This document shows, piece by piece, positions 1 through 10,971 of a stretch of 23,319 nucleotides of DNA. The DNA is from Gnetum montanum (lineage: Eukaryota > Streptophyta > Gnetopsida > Gnetales > Gnetaceae). The stretch lies in contig MNCI01023772.1 in NCBI GenBank assembly GCA_015680685.1, positions 58,772 through 82,090 of the forward strand, given 5' to 3'. Below the pieces are notes generated by a model. The model saw nothing but the letters and a program-made list of their open reading frames with translations, had not been told where the DNA came from and ran no database searches. A program made the position numbers and the translations under genes. The first letter of the stretch is position 1, and each line of letters begins with the position of its first letter.

Positions 1-9
1 AGGGATTAA

Positions 10-1442
10 TGAGATACAAAACATGTAGATACAAACATATCTTTATATTGCATAGAAAATGAATTTATTTTTGAACACAAAAATCAAAAATTAATACTTT
101 ATTAAGAAATAATAAATAATAAGTTAGAGAAATGTGTATAAATGGTGTTTAGATGACCAAAAAAGGGAATTACTTATGTAAGAGTTTAAAGTTCATTGAA
201 GCTGATGTGATCTAATCCACGATCCAAGTGCTAAGCCACTCCTAATTCTATCAAAGCTTCCTTCACTACAACAACCTCATATCTACAAGTTGGATCACTA
301 TTGGAGGGTAAGAAAAGTTGAAAATGTGGATGCCAAATTACATCATGTTTGGGTTTGGAAATCCAGTGTTGACACCTAATATCCACAAATATCAAGGCTA
401 CAATGCTTCCTCTATGGGGTTCAAGATGATGCAAACATGGGAGATTCCAATAACCCTTAAGTGCTTGAAAATGCCTTAAATGTGAAATTGTAAAAATGAC
501 TAAGCTTTCCTAGGAATTTTCTTGAACTTTGAAAAAAATTGCTAACCCAAAACTACTAAACCCATAAATGATGTTTAAGGTTGGCTCTTATAGGATCCTT
601 AAGCCATAAATGGGGCTACAAATTGGAAATGGTTTGGCTGAAAATTGGCTACAAATGTTTTCCAAATTTGCTGCAAATTTAACTAAGATGGATCTCCAAA
701 TTTTGGGGGAGGGGGTGGTTACCATACATACGAAGTGCTTTCATGAATGGCCATTCCATTTACTCTAAATAGTAATTGAGCACACTTTTCACACTATAGA
801 TGAATCTTCTTTGATGAGCTCTCCACCATGCTTGCTGAAGTGGTTGGTCAACATTGAATTGGATGAAGTGATGAATTTTTGCTTTTGTGGTTTCCACACT
901 GAGGGGGGATCGTTGCCAAGCCGGGGGGAAACTTCAACACCAAGGGGAAAAATTTTGTAGGCTAGGATGAAACCTTGACATTGAGGATGAAAAGTTTGCA
1001 GGCTAGGGGAAAAACATATACATTAAGGGAAAAAAGCTTCCAAGCTATGCAAGTGATCTCCATGTTAAAGAGGAAAATTTTCCAAATCCCCACCCTTCCA
1101 CTCTAGAGGTAGGTGAGATCTAGCCCCTACATGTGTTTCCAATGTAGAAAAATGTATACCCTCCATAAAACCCATCAAATTACCTTTTGGCATAAAAAAA
1201 TGCATTTTTAACACCCCAAAAGCCCAAATATAGACACTATGTGACCTTTTTCACTTGGGAAATGAGGCTTTGACTACTTATAAGGCATTTTTTAGCCCCA
1301 AAAGTATAACGTATGTGAAATTTCCCATTGTAGGCTATAATTTTTACATTTATAATGAAGTTTACCTTGGGTTTCATGGAATGAAAGCTACATGATGAAG
1401 ATTGGTTATAACATTGAAATTTTTATGGTGTTCTAATGGTCC
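10..1442 (-). repeat. 3' LTR of the left element
   Basis: This direct repeat matches 15980-17449 along its length. An easy anchor is the block at 121-240 against 16090-16210. On the plus strand it opens with TGAGAT. The right edge is placed near 1442, where similarity stops and a purine tract begins on the minus strand; TATAACA at 1407-1413 is an alternative end. Inside are about 40-bp imperfect repeats built on 'aggggaaaa' (about 930-1060) and a G-rich spot near 703-717. Compared with the other LTR it carries an extra block of about 26 bp near 407-432. The identity is secure; the exact ends are not. Confidence 0.85.
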
Positions 1443-1449
1443 CTCTTTG
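1441..1449 (-). promoter_or_regulatory. Candidate polypurine tract (plus-strand primer)
   Basis: The minus strand reads CAAAGAGGG just upstream of where LTR similarity begins. A polypurine tract next to the 3' LTR primes plus-strand DNA synthesis in LTR retrotransposons. The tract is short and the terminal TG of the LTR is not preserved here (GGACC against TGACT in the other LTR), so decay or a shifted boundary is possible. Confidence 0.35.
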
Positions 1450-1694
1450 TTGATTTCTGGAGGATTGACCCAAGAGGCAATAACAAAGAATAAAAAACAC
1501 CACTACATATTATAATGCTATAATGCATACATGTCACATGAGAATCAAGTTATCTAAGTCACCAAAGCTTCTAGTTTAAGGTTTTGGTAGGCCATGGTAC
1601 TATTTTAAGGCCCTAGTAGGCCATGTTACCAATTTAAGGTCATAGTGGACCATTGAAAGTAGGCTCGCTTGTTGACAATTGTTAGCTACATGTA
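1443..1694. other. Untranslated stretch between integrase stop and 3' LTR
   Basis: No coding similarity was seen here. It lies downstream of the integrase stop and upstream of the 3' LTR in the element's own direction. Its only clear structure is the 29-bp tandem repeat at 1571-1657. Confidence 0.6.
1571..1657. repeat. 29-bp tandem repeat, three units
   Basis: Three consecutive units of exactly 29 bp start at 1571, 1600 and 1629. Each has the form (ct/cc)a(g/t/a)tttaagg, about ten variable bases, then a gccat-like end. The same unit occurs at 4570-4627 and 10856-10971 inside the pro-RT block. Here it lies between the integrase stop and the 3' LTR. No function is known. Confidence 0.85.
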
Positions 1695-2815
1695 TTATGT
1701 ATTTAGATAGGCATGATTGATTGCATTGTCCAACACATTCCCATCCATGTTAGCTATTCTGAATGCTTTATTCCCATAGGCTCTCATGACAAGAAAAGGC
1801 CCTTTTGAGCTAGTTGAGAATTTGCATGCTTACATATGGCCTTGAGGACTAGGTTCCCCTCTTTGATCTTATGCATGGTGAATTCATGGTGATGTTGTTG
1901 CTTCTACCACTCTTAATAGTGTTCAATGTGAGAAAGTACTTGCATATGTTGCTCCTCCATTGAATCTAGGACTCCCATCAACAAATCCTTCTTTTGCTCA
2001 TATTTGATGAAGTTGGTCAAGGCTACTTAGAGTGATGAAACTTGCAAATCAGGAGGTAAAATAGCTTCAAAACCATAAAAAAAGGTTGTAAGGGGTCATG
2101 CTAGTTGTCATGTGATAGGTTTTCTTGTATGCCCATAGTACATGGACATGCTACTCATGCCACTTTCACTTGTTATTATTGAGCATCTTCTTGAGCAAGT
2201 TGATGATGGCCTTATTTCTTTCTTCTACTTTTTCATTGGATTGACGGTAGTAGGGCAATGAGAAAGAATGCTTAATGCCTAGGTTCTGACAAAAATCCTT
2301 GGATTCTTGGCTACTAAATTGATGTCCATTGTCTGTAACTATGATCATGGATATGTCAAAACAAGCTAGAATGTTATCCATGATAAATTTGCAAACTTGT
2401 TTGGATGTGGTCTTCCTTGGGGGAATATCCTCAACTCACTTTGTAAAGTATTTGGTTGTAGTAATCATGAAGCTATTTCCTATGAAAGACTTAGGTGTTA
2501 TAATTCCAATGATATCCAACCTCCATTGTTAAAAAAGCCATGTTATCTAGGTTGCATGTAACTCAGTTGGTGATAGATGTATCAAGTTGCTATATCATTG
2601 CCATGTGTCACATTGCTCAACCTTTTTCAGGTAGTCACTTTTCATATGGGGCCAATAGTAGTCTAATCGTCCAATCTTAGTGGCCATGGTTGTAGGTCTT
2701 ATATGTCCTCCACAAACTCCCTCGTGAACCTCCTCTAGGATTGTTCTTGCTCTAATTTTACCTAAGCACTTTAGAAGTATGCCATCATAGGATCGTTGGC
2801 ATAATGTGTTATCAC
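1695..2815 (-). pseudogene. Integrase, decayed (left element)
   Basis: This is the C-terminal pol domain, which would insert the cDNA into chromosomes. The N-terminal zinc domain is at about 2815-2570: the two histidines are visible (VHEG, GGHI), then YYWPHM, but the last CxxC cysteine is tryptophan (CDTW). The catalytic core follows. The first Asp is in LDIIG (about 2515), the second in VTDNG (about 2335), and the Glu in KVEERN (about 2235), so the DDE triad survives. A GPFLV-like C-terminal segment (KGPFLVMRAYGNKAFRI, about 1745-1825) leads to TAA at 1695-1697. In-frame stops at former Trp or Gln codons, such as TK*VED, disable it. Confidence 0.88.
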
Positions 2816-2829
2816 CTATGATGACATAC

Positions 2830-3195
2830 TACTTTGATCACTTNGACTTGAGTTCTAAAGAAGTAGTTTCTTCATTTCTTCAAAGAAAATACTAGTGCTA
2901 AACAATACTTCTTCACTTTAGTGTATTGGGTCTTGTGGGCTACTAATGCATGGCTAAGGTAGTATATAGGAATTTCTACTTTATCGTCATGCTTCTAATA
3001 GAGAAGATTGGCAATGTATGTATCAAAGATGGTGAGACAAATGTAAAATAGTTTACTCTCTTGTGGATGATAGATTCTTAGTAATCGTGTTAACTCTTGC
3101 TTAAGGTTTTCAAAGACTTCTTGGCATTGAGCCATCCACTTATAGTAAAATCCTTTCTTAAGAAAATTTTGCATGGGATGTAACTTATCCATAAG
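2830..3195 (-). pseudogene. RNase H, 3'-truncated and decayed (left element)
   Basis: RNase H degrades the RNA strand during reverse transcription. The frame shows the fingers-to-RNase H transition (FYYKWMAQCQEVFENLKQ), then the YYLSHAL and CLALVFSLKK motifs typical of gypsy RNase H. Stops interrupt it near 2997 and 2890. The first catalytic Asp region reads FDTYIANLLY. After RTQVxVIKV the similarity ends abruptly, and within about ten codons the integrase zinc domain begins in another frame. The C-terminal RNase H part and the linker usual in Tat elements are therefore missing. Base 2844 is an N. Confidence 0.85.
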
Positions 3196-3960
3196 CCAAG
3201 TGATAAACCTATGAATAAATTATAATCTTCCTTGTAATACGCAAATATCTTTAAGGTTGATAGGTGTTGCTAATTTGGATATGGCTTTAACCTTATTCGG
3301 ATCTACGTGTATCCCTCCTTCAGAAACTACAAAGCCATGAATCTTACCAGCCTTGATATTGAACACACACTTCCTAGGATTGAGGCTAAGCTTGTATTTG
3401 AGGCATCATTTAAGCACAAGATCTAGGTTATTAGCATGATCATCAGCTATCCTAGATTTCATAGTAATTTCATCTATGTAATCATTAAGAAAACCTAACA
3501 TGTAATCACTGAAGATATAGTTCATGGCTCTCTGTTATGTCACCTTGGCATTTTTAAGGCCAAAAGGCATCATGGTATAACAAAAGGCACCCCATGGAGT
3601 CATATAGGTTATGCTAAGTTGATGCTCTAGGTTTATCCTAATTTGGTTATATCTCAAGAATCCATCCATAAAGGACAACAAGATGTGTCCAACTGTAGTA
3701 TTGATAAGTTGATCAATACTAGGAAAAGGAAAGTCATCCTTGATGGTGGCTTTATTTAGGTCTCAGAAATCAATTCAAATATGGATACTCCCATTTTCCT
3801 TAGGAACTATCACAATGTTGAACATCCATTGTGCATAGTTGATGACCCTAATGAAACCTTCGTGATAAAGCTTTGAGATTTCATCATGAACTGCTAAGGC
3901 CAAATCAGGTCTAATCTTGTGCACTTTTTGCTTAACTTATCTAATGCTACCATCTAGTAT
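3196..3960 (-). pseudogene. Reverse transcriptase, decayed (left element)
   Basis: This domain would copy element RNA into DNA. In order it shows HDEISKLYHEGFIR, then WMFNIVIVPKENG, then DLNKATIKDDFPFPSID, the motif A region FMDGF, the catalytic box at 3469-3480, and LNPRKCVF. The box reads YIDE where active gypsy enzymes have Y[VI]DD, so the second catalytic Asp is lost. Stops occur, for example IHI*IDF*DLN, at former Cys or Arg codons. Its frame is the same as that of the protease 8 kb upstream. Identification is secure from motif order. Confidence 0.92.
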
Positions 3961-4371
3961 GATGTTGTACTATACTAGAAATGGGTTTAGGCCTAGAATA
4001 TCTTCATATGATGAATCAAATGCCTTAATGTTTCTTTGTAAGACTTTGGTGATGTCTTGGATACATTGAGGCTCTAGTGAGGAACTTGGTTTAAGAGTTT
4101 TCTCCTTGCCATGGTGTTTTGTGATAGGGACCGTAACTAGAGAGTCTTTAGTTATGTCAAGGGTTTTTACTTTGTTTTTAGGAAATTATAGAGGTTTTTA
4201 TATTGAATCTATGTGGTCTACAAGACTCTTAGGCTTAAGATCTAGGCAATCAAGGTTGATACAACATTTAATATTACCATGAGGTCCATGTAGACACAAA
4301 GGCAAACTGATTTTCTCCCAGGTACCCATACTTTGATCTTGCATGTCAATCAAAATCATATTAAGTGGAAC
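3961..4371 (-). pseudogene. Pol connector between protease and RT (left element)
   Basis: The same frame as RT continues upstream from 3960 to 4371. It includes AFDSSYEDILGLNPFLV, which resembles the 'F..SYEDLKGLDP' segment just before RT in Tat pol proteins, and further up VPLNMILIDMQDQ. Stops occur at several places. Coding character ends at 4371, where a splice-acceptor-like sequence lies. What the segment does in the protein is not known. Confidence 0.7.
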
Positions 4372-4569
4372 CTAGGTAAAAGTGATAAATAATGTTAAAT
4401 TCCATAAAAAAAATGCAAATCTAATGCAATCAAGGCCATTAAATGTCATTAGGAAGATAAGGTTAGTTTGGCAAAGTGATATTGAGGCAAACAAAGATTA
4501 CATAAAGGTCAAGAAAAGGGGATGTATAAGAAGTAAGGTTACTGATGGTCAATAAAGGCCACAATTTTT

Positions 4570-4627
4570 CCACTTTAAGATCATAGCAAGCCATGATGCT
4601 AGTTTAAGGCCTTAGCAAGCCATGGTC
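4570..4627. repeat. 29-bp tandem repeat, two units, plus one stray unit
   Basis: Units at 4570-4598 and 4599-4627 are each exactly 29 bp and match the 1571-1657 array (ttaaggccttagcaagccat type). A single further unit lies at 4882-4910. The cluster lies about 200 bp inside the 3' end of the candidate intron. Confidence 0.85.
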
Positions 4628-4979
4628 ATATGGTGTCAAATGGTGGTTATAGAACATCAAACCCCACTATTTGATATCATTAAAAGCCAAAAAAAAGGCA
4701 AATAGAGATGTAATAAGATAAAAAATAAACATATGAGGTTGTATAAAGGCCATAGAATGTCAACAACACAACATAAGTTCAAAAAAAAGATAAAACATTT
4801 TGTAATAAGGCAAAAATCAAGTAAATCATGTTATATATGATAAAATGTGATTAACATAGGCCAAAAATGGTTAGTGTTTATCTAGTTTTAGGCCTTATCA
4901 AGCCATGTTTTGAGTCTACAAGGATATTAGGTGAGTTTAGGCATCAATTAGGGCTATTTCTAGGTTGTTTGGGCCCAAA

Positions 4980-7900
4980 AATCAAGTATTCTGAGGTTTC
5001 CACATTGGGCTTAATGTGGAAATAAGGATCCTTAGTGTGGAAACTAAGGAAAACATGTTTTGAAATGCTTATAGATCTAAAATTAAGGTTCTAGGACCTT
5101 CCCAAGGTAATGTAGGGTTAGATCCATCAAAATTAGTAACTCTAGAGGTCTATAAAGGTCAAAAAGTAGGCCTTGAAGCCTTTCCCCCTTGTTTCCACAT
5201 TGGCCATCATGGAAAAAAGGTGGCTTAGCATGGTGAACAAAAATCAAAGTAAAAATAAGATCAAATATGGTCAAACAAGTAGCTAGAGTCTAGATGTGTA
5301 ATTTGTGCATCTCCCAACTTTGTTCCAATGTAATTTGAGATAAATTTAGGTTCCAAATATGTCAAAATGGCTTTCCCCCTTTTTCCCACATTGAGCATAG
5401 TATCATCAATGTGGAAAAATAGGGGGACACTTTTTTCATAAATTTAGAGTAATTTATAAATAGTTTAACCAGGTTTCTCGGCCCCTACAGTTGAAGACTT
5501 TGATTTTTACAAGTTTCTAGCTAATTTTAGGTATGTTTGAAGGCTATTTAAGGGTACTTAATGTCTTCCCCATGTTTTCACATTGGGGGTCTTACTCCAG
5601 CATGGGAGAATGGGGGGAATGAGTTTTAGAGGTTGAAATGAGGTTAGACAAGCAAAATCTTGAGGCTCTAAGGTCTTAGGCTTCTCTAGTATAGATCTTT
5701 TCCTTCTAGGAGTGTCATCTTAACTTCAAAAATGGAGAAGTAGCTTTCACCCCTTAGTTCCATGTTGGAGAAGAAATTCCAACATGGAAGAAGCAAGAAT
5801 CCTAGATCTAGGCCAATTTGGATCATAATCAACCATGCAGGTTACCTCCTGGAGTTACGAGGATCAAGGGCTATGGATCTATATCAAAATTTAGCGAGTT
5901 TGAGCATCCATAAGTTTTTTTTGACTTCCCGCACTTTGTACATGCTAGGGATGGAGATATTAGCATGGAAAACTAAGGGGAACCACTTTTTGACCATCTA
6001 GAATTATTTTTATAAAGTTTAAGGGCTCCAATAACTACTGTCAAGGTTCTAAAGTGCATGAAAGATCGTTTGATGTCATTTTGAGGTGTTCAAGAGCCTT
6101 CAAACAAGTTTCTCCTTAATTTTTCACATTAGGAATACCATCCTTAGTGTGGAAAAAGTAATTCCTAGCATGGAAAAATCATGCACCTTAGATCTAGGGT
6201 AATTTTAACCTCAATCACATGTGCATGTTAGCCTCTAGGGCTACAGGGTTGAGGACTAGGGTTTCATATCAATTTTTATAAATTTTGAGTATTTCTAAGT
6301 ATCTTCCACATGTCCCATATTTTTCACACATTGGGGATGTGATTCTCAACATGAAATATTAGGGGAACTTAATTTTTTTCCTTCTAACATTAGTTTCTTG
6401 AAGTTTGAAGGCTCCAAATAATGTTGTTAGTGTCCTAGAGCACATCCAAGCTTCGTTAATGTCATGTTGAGGTAGTTATGGATTTAAAATGAGTATCCCA
6501 ATTAATTTCCATGCTAAGTAGCATGGAGGAGGGATCCCTAGCCTAGAGGAATCATAAAACTCAAATCTAGCCTAGTTTTGACTTCAATCAACCATGCATG
6601 TTAGCCTCCAAGACTACTAGGATCAAAGAATAGGGTTTAGGGTTAAAACTAGTTATTTTATTGGTTTGCAAGTTATTTTTGAGCTTCCTCTTCTTTTCCA
6701 CACTAGGGATAGTATGATCAACATGGAAAATTAGGGGGAAATAGATTTTTATGCTTTTGCATCATTTTTTTCTTAGGCATGTAGGTCCTTGAGGTTGCTA
6801 GTGATGATGGTCAATGTCGAGTGGTAAAATTCTACTATTTTGAAGGTTGATGAGTGAGTTTTGGGCTTTCCTCCTATTTTACACACTAGGTCTTCCATGC
6901 TTAGAATGGAAATTAGGGGGAAGCTTTTTGGTCCTTTGTGATCACTTTCAATCATGCATGTAGGCTTCTAATGTTCTTGGCATCAATTGTTGATATTGGA
7001 TGTCAAATTTTGGTTGTTTCAATGGTCATTAGGAAATTTCTAGGCTTTACTCATTTTCCATGTTGGAGCTTCCATGCTCAATGTGAAAAATTCTATGAAA
7101 GCTTTTTTAGCCTTGTATGCTCATTTTTTATCATGCATATAGGCTTCTATGATTGCTAGTGTCAATTGCTAACATCTGATGTCAAAATTTCACTATATCA
7201 AGGATCATTAGGTAATTTTTGGGCTTTCCCCATTTCTCCATTGTGGGGCTTCCATGCTTACCATAGAGAATTGGGAGGAAAATCTTTCTAGCCCTTTTAT
7301 GGTCAATCTGGCTATGCATGAGTGTTTGTAGTAATGTTGGTGTTGGCCATCAATGTCTAAGGTCAATATCTTGTTGTTTTGAAGGCTTTAAGCGGATTTT
7401 CAATCTTCCCACATTTTTTTCATGAAGATGGTGAAAGGTTCAATGTGGAAGATGTCTCTCCCAATCAAGAAAGTTATATCTAGGCCAATTCAACAACTGA
7501 TTGACCATGAATGTCAACCTTCAGGGTTGTAGGTATCGGCAATCAGTGTTGGGTGTCAATATTTGATAATTTAAAGGCTTCTAAGTCTCTCATGAAATCT
7601 TCTCCCTTTATTCCATGTTGGGGACGATGGCCCTAGTGTGGATGAGAGGAGGATGATAGTTCTGTACCATATTTAACCACTTTTGAGGATTTTGGAAGCT
7701 CTAGAGGGTTTCAACAAGGTCTATAGGTCACTGAGCATCAAGAAATGGTCATTATGTTATCAATTTAGGTCATATTTTTTGCTTCCACAATCTATCCACA
7801 AGAAGGATGAGAGGCTTAGTATGGAAGAAGCCTTCCCTAACATGAAAAATATCAAATCCTAGATTTCAACTAGTTTTGACTAGGTTTGGTTAGGTTTTGA

Positions 7901-8210
7901 AGCTGCTGAGGATGCTTGGAGGGGTTCTAGGTCATGTGGGGAACATTTTTTTATCAAAAATATGCTAGAAAGTGTTGGGAGATAAGGGTGAGTGTTACCC
8001 CATTCTTCCATGCTAGGAACTACTCCCCCAATGTAGAAATCCATGGTGTTTAACCTTGATCATGTATTGCATAATTTTGAAAACTTGAGGTTGAAAAAGG
8101 TAGCCTTGGGCTACCAAAAATACATAAATATTTGTGATTCTATTGAATTTATAAAATAATAGTCATGTTTCCATGCTAGAAATGGTATTCCTAGCATGGA
8201 TGCATGCATT
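4980..8210. repeat. About 18 degenerate units of about 185 bp with inverted-repeat cores
   Basis: A recurring core, 'ttccacattgggg' or 'ttccatgctaggg' followed by 'tagtgtggaaa' or 'tagcatggaaa', appears near 4998, 5186, 5371, 5565, 5745, 5925, 6108, 6303, 6500, 6683, 6868, 7040, 7220, 7405, 7600, 7780, 8000 and 8165. Spacing is mostly 172-197 bp. Several cores are perfect inverted repeats: 10-bp arms at 4997-5006/5013-5022, 12-bp arms at 5758-5769/5778-5789, and 10-bp arms at 8170-8179/8191-8200. Between cores a second motif (gatctaggccaatttt, caatcatgcatgttagcctc) recurs near 5805, 6190 and 6570, so part of the array has a two-unit period of about 380 bp. There is no coding capacity. Confidence 0.85.
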
Positions 8211-9490
8211 GGGTTAAGGTTGCCATAATGTTTTAAGTGTCAAAATTATTCAAAATATTATTGTTGATGTAAGTTTTGGTCAAAAGTGAAGGTGTAAGGT
8301 GGGGTCCACAATCCAAATATTTTAAAATTTTGAAAAGTAAAGTTTTTCCCCATCCAGAACCAACATGAACTAGACTTTCCTTACTTGCACTTCGATGCAC
8401 TTATAGTTATGATGCACTAAATTGGTAGTTGGTGTTTCAAGGTGTGCATTTAAGTTTTAGATGGGTATTATATGTCAAATTTTGCAACTTTTGATCAGAA
8501 GTGTCATTTTACAATAATAGAGCATTGGAGGAGAGCTCTGGTACAGGTTCTTATGGTAGCAAAAACCAATTGTCATCATGGAAGCCTTCCATCTTCCTCA
8601 CAGCTAGTGTTGATCTCTCATCCTCTTTAGTTTTTAGCCATTCGCAACATTAAGCCTACCATGGCACTGAAGCAATGAGGGGAAAAGACAAAAAATTATA
8701 TAATTCAAAAGGTGGATGAATGTGCTCAAGAGTTAGGAGACGTTTCTAGGACCATCTCCCACTAGGCTTCTTCTATTACTGCTCTAAGTTAGGTAGTTCT
8801 ACCTATTTTTGCCTTTGTTACTTGTGGTTTTTCTAGTTTCTTGCTTCCTATGTGTTAAGGTCATTTTCTCATATCTACTTTGGTGGAGCATATAAGATAA
8901 AATTTTGAAAAAATACCACCTCCTATTTTTTCCTTTTCCATATGGATGCATATTTGTTTCATGGTTTAGCTTTTGTACATTTGATTTTGAAACTAGGACT
9001 TACTGGTTTATGCTTTTTTCCAAAAAATTTAGGGTAGGGCTATTTTTTCACATCTAGCCCTTATGATCTGTTATAATTAAATTTTAACAAAATCCTACCC
9101 CATTATTTTCCTATGAATTTTAATAGGTTTCAATGGTTTTGGCTATTTCAACTATTTCCATTCCTATATAAAATTTAGGCCTTGAGGTTTTTTGAAGCTT
9201 TAGCATAAAAAGCAAGCAATGCCTTGTATTTTTTTCATGGTGAAATGGATTCACATTTGTAACATTTAAGGTTATGAATTTTTATCCTCTCATTTAAGCT
9301 TTTCGATGGCCATGGTCTCATTTAATTTTTCCTTAAAACAAAGTAGTTATGATAGTTTTCCTAACATTGCAAAGTTATATTGTTTTGTGCCACTTTTGTA
9401 ATTTCATGTAATTTTATGAATTTTTTCTAAAGAAACAAAAACATTTTTGGCTATGTTCTAGTCATGGCTGGGTACGCATTGGCTTATCTT
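8211..9490. other. AT-rich intronic filler, nothing recognised
   Basis: This stretch lies inside the pro-RT block. It has no ORF of note, no transposon protein similarity, no RNA gene and no clear repeat that I can see. It is T-rich on the plus strand, with runs such as 'tttttcca' and 'aaaattt'. Confidence 0.5.
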
Positions 9491-9494
9491 TCAA

Positions 9495-9770
9495 AACAAT
9501 GTGGAATCACTTCAATTGGACTTAAAATAGTTATTTTATGAACTTTTTACTAAGCATGTGTAATAAGGATGTTCGTGCCATTTTCAGATTATTGTCAAAA
9601 CTTGTGAAATTTTTGTTCATGAAAGGCATATGTTTTGAATTTTTTCAAATATGGATGCATAGGGCTTGATTTAATATTTCAAATGGTGGTGGAATCACTT
9701 CATTGTAAGCTCATATGGCTTTTTTATGATTTTTTTGCTATGGTTGTGTGAATCAAGGGAAAACTCATAA
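9495..9770. repeat. Imperfect direct duplication, about 188 bp apart
   Basis: The word 'gtggaatcacttca' starts at 9501 and again at 9689. Each copy is followed by a similar tail (tttttatgaactttttact.agcatgtgtaataagg against ttttttatgatttttttgctatggttgtgtgaatcaagg). The 188-bp spacing is close to that of the array at 4980-8210, although the sequence differs. Confidence 0.55.
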
Positions 9771-9929
9771 TTGTAGTACATTACCCATTTGAAAATAGAA
9801 GTGGTTGATACGTATAACCTATGTTTTCCTTTTGTGAACATGTACAATTAATTATTAATTTATATTTTTCAAGAAGAGTAAAAGCTTTTATCTATTTTAA
9901 ATAATCTTTTACTATTACTCCTAAGTTTA

Positions 9930-10085
9930 TCATGATTTTTCTAAATTTGTGCATAGCATATATGTTTTTTCCAAATTTATGCATACTTTGCATAGTTTGG
10001 ATGTTTTTTTAAAAATTATGCTTACTTTTTTCAAATTTATGCATAATTTAGATGATTTTTCTAAATTTATGCATAATTTAGACTA
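9930..10085. repeat. AT-rich short tandem repeats (ctaaatttatgcata)
   Basis: Four to five imperfect units of 'tttttc(t/c)aaattt(a/g)tgcata' lie in a row. The last two, 'aaatttatgcataatttaga', are almost identical. It is AT-rich minisatellite-like sequence within the candidate intron. Confidence 0.7.
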
Positions 10086-10144
10086 AAACATAGTTTTGGG
10101 CTATGAAATTTTGGCTATAAAGGCTATAAAATACGGTAATAATG

Positions 10145-10445
10145 TTTTTATCAAATTTCTCAATCTAATTTAGATAAACATCTAAGATCTTTTTATAGAG
10201 GCTAATTTCACCTCTAACTAGATGTTTTTTCTAAATTTTTCAAGTAATGTCAAATGGTCATAATGCATTTTTTATGAAAGTTTGTAATAATTCCTTTCTA
10301 TGGAATTCCTTAAGCCAATTTAGATAAACACCTTAGATTTTTTTACAAAGGCTAATTTCACCTTTGACTAGGATGTATTCCAAACTTATTAAGAAATTCT
10401 AATTGGTCATAATTTGTTTTTTGAGTTATGGTTTTGGCTATGCAT
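10145..10445. repeat. 150-bp imperfect tandem duplication
   Basis: 'tagataaaca' starts at 10171 and at 10321, exactly 150 bp apart. In both copies it is followed by 'tt.ttta.a.aggctaatttcacct.t.actag' and a later 'ggtcataat.' segment. It is a tandem duplication inside the candidate intron, with no coding content. Confidence 0.75.
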
Positions 10446-10802
10446 TACTAACTAGCTATAAGTTGCATTTTAGGCCTCCAAAGACATTGGTGGCCACAAT
10501 GGTGAGGGTGGGAATGACCCACAACATTGTCCTCTAGATGCCACTTAGCAGCCTCCTTCAGTTTAGCTTGTTGGCTATTTTTTTTTATGCTGATGCCTAT
10601 GGTTAGCCAAGACTATGTTATAGATTATTGTTATTCTTTGAATTTCTTGCTACAAATTAAATTTAAATTTTATTTTTTGCTATATGCATCTATAGTAGTA
10701 GTAAATGTTGTAAATATTAAAAATGGCTATGTTTATGTTTTTGGTTATAACATTTAATGGGTAATCGACAAAAAAACAGTGTCATAATAAGCAGGATGTT
10801 TG

Positions 10803-10971
10803 CTAGTTTTAGACCATCATAGGCATAGGTTATATTGCACATTGTGGCTACATTTCCAATTTAAGTCCATGATGAGCCATAATGCTAATTTAATGACTTA
10901 GCGGATGGTAATGCCAATTTAACATCTTAGCAAATGTTAATGCTAGTTTAATGTCTTAGAAGATGGGGTCT
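10803..10971. repeat. 29-bp tandem repeat, four units plus one degenerate
   Basis: Units start at 10856, 10885, 10914 and 10943, each exactly 29 bp (ccaatttaag..., ctaatttaat..., ccaatttaac..., ctagtttaat...). A fifth, more diverged unit is at 10803-10831. They match the units at 1571-1657 and 4570-4627. The cluster lies about 300 bp inside the 5' end of the candidate intron. Confidence 0.85.

Noticed and set aside
4980-8210. 185-bp array considered as a centromeric satellite
   Set aside because: It is short, degenerate and enclosed within a retrotransposon. Nothing shows a centromere role.
10527-10757. Hydrophobic 76-codon plus-strand ORF resembling a membrane peptide
   Set aside because: T-rich DNA yields Phe, Leu and Tyr codons by chance. 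It lies in repeat-filled non-coding sequence with no supporting signal.
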